Source: a virus
Length of the DNA stretch: 64,000 bases
Virus record (IMG/VR): IMGVR_UViG_3300037258_000161
Span: 44,412-108,411 of that record
Strand: one strand, 5' to 3'
The notes beneath the pieces were generated by a model. It had not been told where the DNA came from and did not search any database. It saw nothing but the letters and a program-made list of their open reading frames with translations. Positions 62,853-64,000 of the stretch are shown piece after piece. Numbering within the stretch: position 1 is the first letter of the stretch; every line of letters starts with the position of its first letter. The translations under genes were made by a program, and so were the position numbers.

Positions 62853-63425
62853 GTGGCCGACATCCCTTCCATCCCCACCTGGTTCGACGGCTGGTGGTTC
62901 CGGTCCAGGACGGAAGCCCGCTGGGCTTTCGTATGGAAGCAGCTCGGCATTGAGTACGAGTACGAGACCCAGGGCTTTGATGCCAACGGGACCTGGTATC
63001 TGCCCGACTTCGTGCTCTACCCCGCGCTCGGCATGCTGTGGGCCGAGATCAAGGGGAGCTGGGAACAGGACCCGGACGGCATCGCCAAGTGGCGGAAGTT
63101 CTCGCCGTGGCGTCCGCAGCGGTCCCGCGGTGCGCTCATCATCGGCATCCCAGCGCTGGACAACAGGGCCGATCTGATCGGCGGCAGCGAGGACGTCTCG
63201 CCATCTGACCCCTGGTACGACGACACCCAGATCTGGCGCCCGTGCCCAAGTGGCTACCACTTCGACCTAGCGCAGCCCGGCCGGTTCGGCGGGAAATTTG
63301 CCGAGGACGGCTGCCCGTACAGCGACCAGGAAGGCCATGGCGAGGACCGGCTGAGGCGCGCCATCGGGGAAGCCCGGGCTTACCGCTTCGAGGACAAGCC
63401 CCCCTCTCCCGGGGAGGCAGCCTAG
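62853..63425 (+). CDS. PD-(D/E)XK nuclease
   Basis: 190 aa, GTG with GGAGAGG upstream. FRSRTEARWAFVWKQLGIEYEYETQGFDANGTWYLPDFVLYPALGMLWAEIKG has the E of TEARW, the D of LPDF and E-x-K, the classic small phage PDDEXK nuclease. Possibly RecB-like in recombination. Next gene starts 3 nt after its stop. Confidence 0.8.
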   Translation: MADIPSIPTWFDGWWFRSRTEARWAFVWKQLGIEYEYETQGFDANGTWYLPDFVLYPALGMLWAEIKGSWEQDPDGIAKWRKFSPWRPQRSRGALIIGIPALDNRADLIGGSEDVSPSDPWYDDTQIWRPCPSGYHFDLAQPGRFGGKFAEDGCPYSDQEGHGEDRLRRAIGEARAYRFEDKPPSPGEAA

Positions 63426-63427
63426 CC

Positions 63428-64000
63428 ATGCCAGACGGGGTGGAGTGCCTCAACATGGCGGCGACGATGCCGGAGCACCCGAAGATCATGCGGGCCGGCG
63501 GGGATGCCGCGTGGCTATGGGTCTGCGCGATGGCCTACTGCAAGCGGAACAAGACGGACGGCGTGATCGAGGCAACAGCTCTGCCACGGATCTCCGACCG
63601 GCGCCAGCCGATGAAACTCGTAGCCCGGCTGCTCCAGGAGCGCCTGATGCACGGGTCGGCTCATGACTGCAAAGACTGCGTCCAGCCGATGCCCGGCTCC
63701 TACGTAATGCATGACTACGTGGACTGGCAGGGCACCGCGGCCGAGGCCGAGGAGGCTGCCGTGGAGGCTCAGCAGGTCGCGTCAGCCAAGGGCAGGGGAG
63801 GTGCCTTCGGTAACCACCGGAGGTGGCATGCCGCCCGCGGGCACGCCGACCCGGCCTGTCGCTACTGCATCGCATCGGCATCGGATAACCGATCGGATAT
63901 GCCATCGGAGTCCGATGGCATATCCGAAGGGGTAACCGAATCGGGTGCGAGTCGGGTGCGAGTCGCACCAGCGATGACCGAGCCCCCCTCCCCCCCCCAG
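63428..64000 (+). CDS. replication initiator-like protein (C-terminus beyond window)
   Basis: The open frame runs past the right edge (191 codons visible). N-terminus MPDGVECLNMAATMPEHPKIMRAGGDAAWLWVCAMAYCKRNKTDGVI is the DnaD-like/phage replication-protein opening, followed by PMPGSYVMHDYVDWQGTAAEAEEAAVEAQQ. The distal part holds a perfect 35-nt palindrome and GGTGCGAGTC repeats, as in phages whose origin lies inside the initiator gene. Assignment is by opening pattern. Confidence 0.55.
   Translation, partial: MPDGVECLNMAATMPEHPKIMRAGGDAAWLWVCAMAYCKRNKTDGVIEATALPRISDRRQPMKLVARLLQERLMHGSAHDCKDCVQPMPGSYVMHDYVDWQGTAAEAEEAAVEAQQVASAKGRGGAFGNHRRWHAARGHADPACRYCIASASDNRSDMPSESDGISEGVTESGASRVRVAPAMTEPPSPPQ
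63893..63927. repeat. 35-nt perfect palindrome inside the initiator gene
   Basis: Two exact 17-nt arms around one central G. It can form a cruciform or bind a dimeric protein. It sits in coding sequence where codons alone do not require it. Confidence 0.8.

Noticed and set aside
63980-64000. C-rich tract at the right edge
   Set aside because: Part of an open coding frame (Pro codons); no reason to call a feature.
1-64000. CRISPR array, rRNA, complete tRNA, integrase
   Set aside because: No regularly spaced direct repeats with unique spacers, no rRNA-like tract, no cloverleaf, and no serine or tyrosine recombinase signature were seen.

Overview
This window is high-GC DNA from a phage-derived element of an actinobacterium, probably a streptomycete or a close relative. 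The evidence is GC-rich codon use throughout, actinophage-type structural genes, a Streptomyces-type conjugation cluster with an FtsK/TraB-like DNA pump, DUF6221-like proteins, and many start codons placed 6-7 nt after a TANNNT box as in leaderless actinobacterial mRNAs. I see no rRNA gene, no complete tRNA gene, no CRISPR array and no integrase.

Layout. (1) 1-14.3 kb, minus strand: a head-packaging-tail module in siphophage order, read right to left: small and large terminase, portal, MuF-like protein, a small protein, scaffold, major capsid, a small structural protein, connectors, tail tube, frameshifted tail chaperones and tape measure (cut by the left edge). Nuclease genes and plus-strand cargo genes (antitoxin-like, DUF6221-like) are inserted in it. 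(2) 14.4-20 kb: an HNH gene, a noncoding stretch, a DUF3631-like ATPase, a GIY-YIG protein and small regulators. (3) 20-26.9 kb, minus strand: a second late-type cluster with a GH25-like lysozyme, small structural proteins and small Cys-rich proteins. (4) 26.9-38.3 kb, minus strand: a conjugation module with coiled-coil proteins, SpdB/DUF2637-like membrane proteins, the FtsK/SpoIIIE translocase and an excisionase-like protein at the promoter end. A TnpB gene sits inside it. (5) 38.4-46 kb, plus strand: a GntR/XRE/NTF2-like regulatory cassette, a zinc-ribbon primase-like protein, three 31-bp-spaced iterons and a long run of tiny overlapping genes. (6) 46.1-49 kb: a Ro60 (TROVE) protein with a repeat-bearing upstream region and a small GntR regulator. 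(7) 49.8-64 kb: a divergent repressor/Cro-like switch, then a tightly coupled early operon with a RecA/Sak4-like ATPase carrying a class-3-type intein, a Dam-like methylase, HNH and VRR-NUC nucleases, a secreted protein, a PD-(D/E)XK nuclease, and a protein at a replication-initiator position with a perfect 35-nt palindrome.

How it fits together. The switch near 50.3 kb probably chooses between quiescence and expression of the rightward early operon. The left minus-strand genes build and fill a particle. The central minus-strand operon looks able to move double-stranded DNA between mycelial cells, and its promoter overlaps a candidate operator for the adjacent GntR protein. A particle module and a TraB-type transfer module on one contiguous element is the most unusual property of the window. 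Assignments rest on reading motifs and gene order only; no database search was run.
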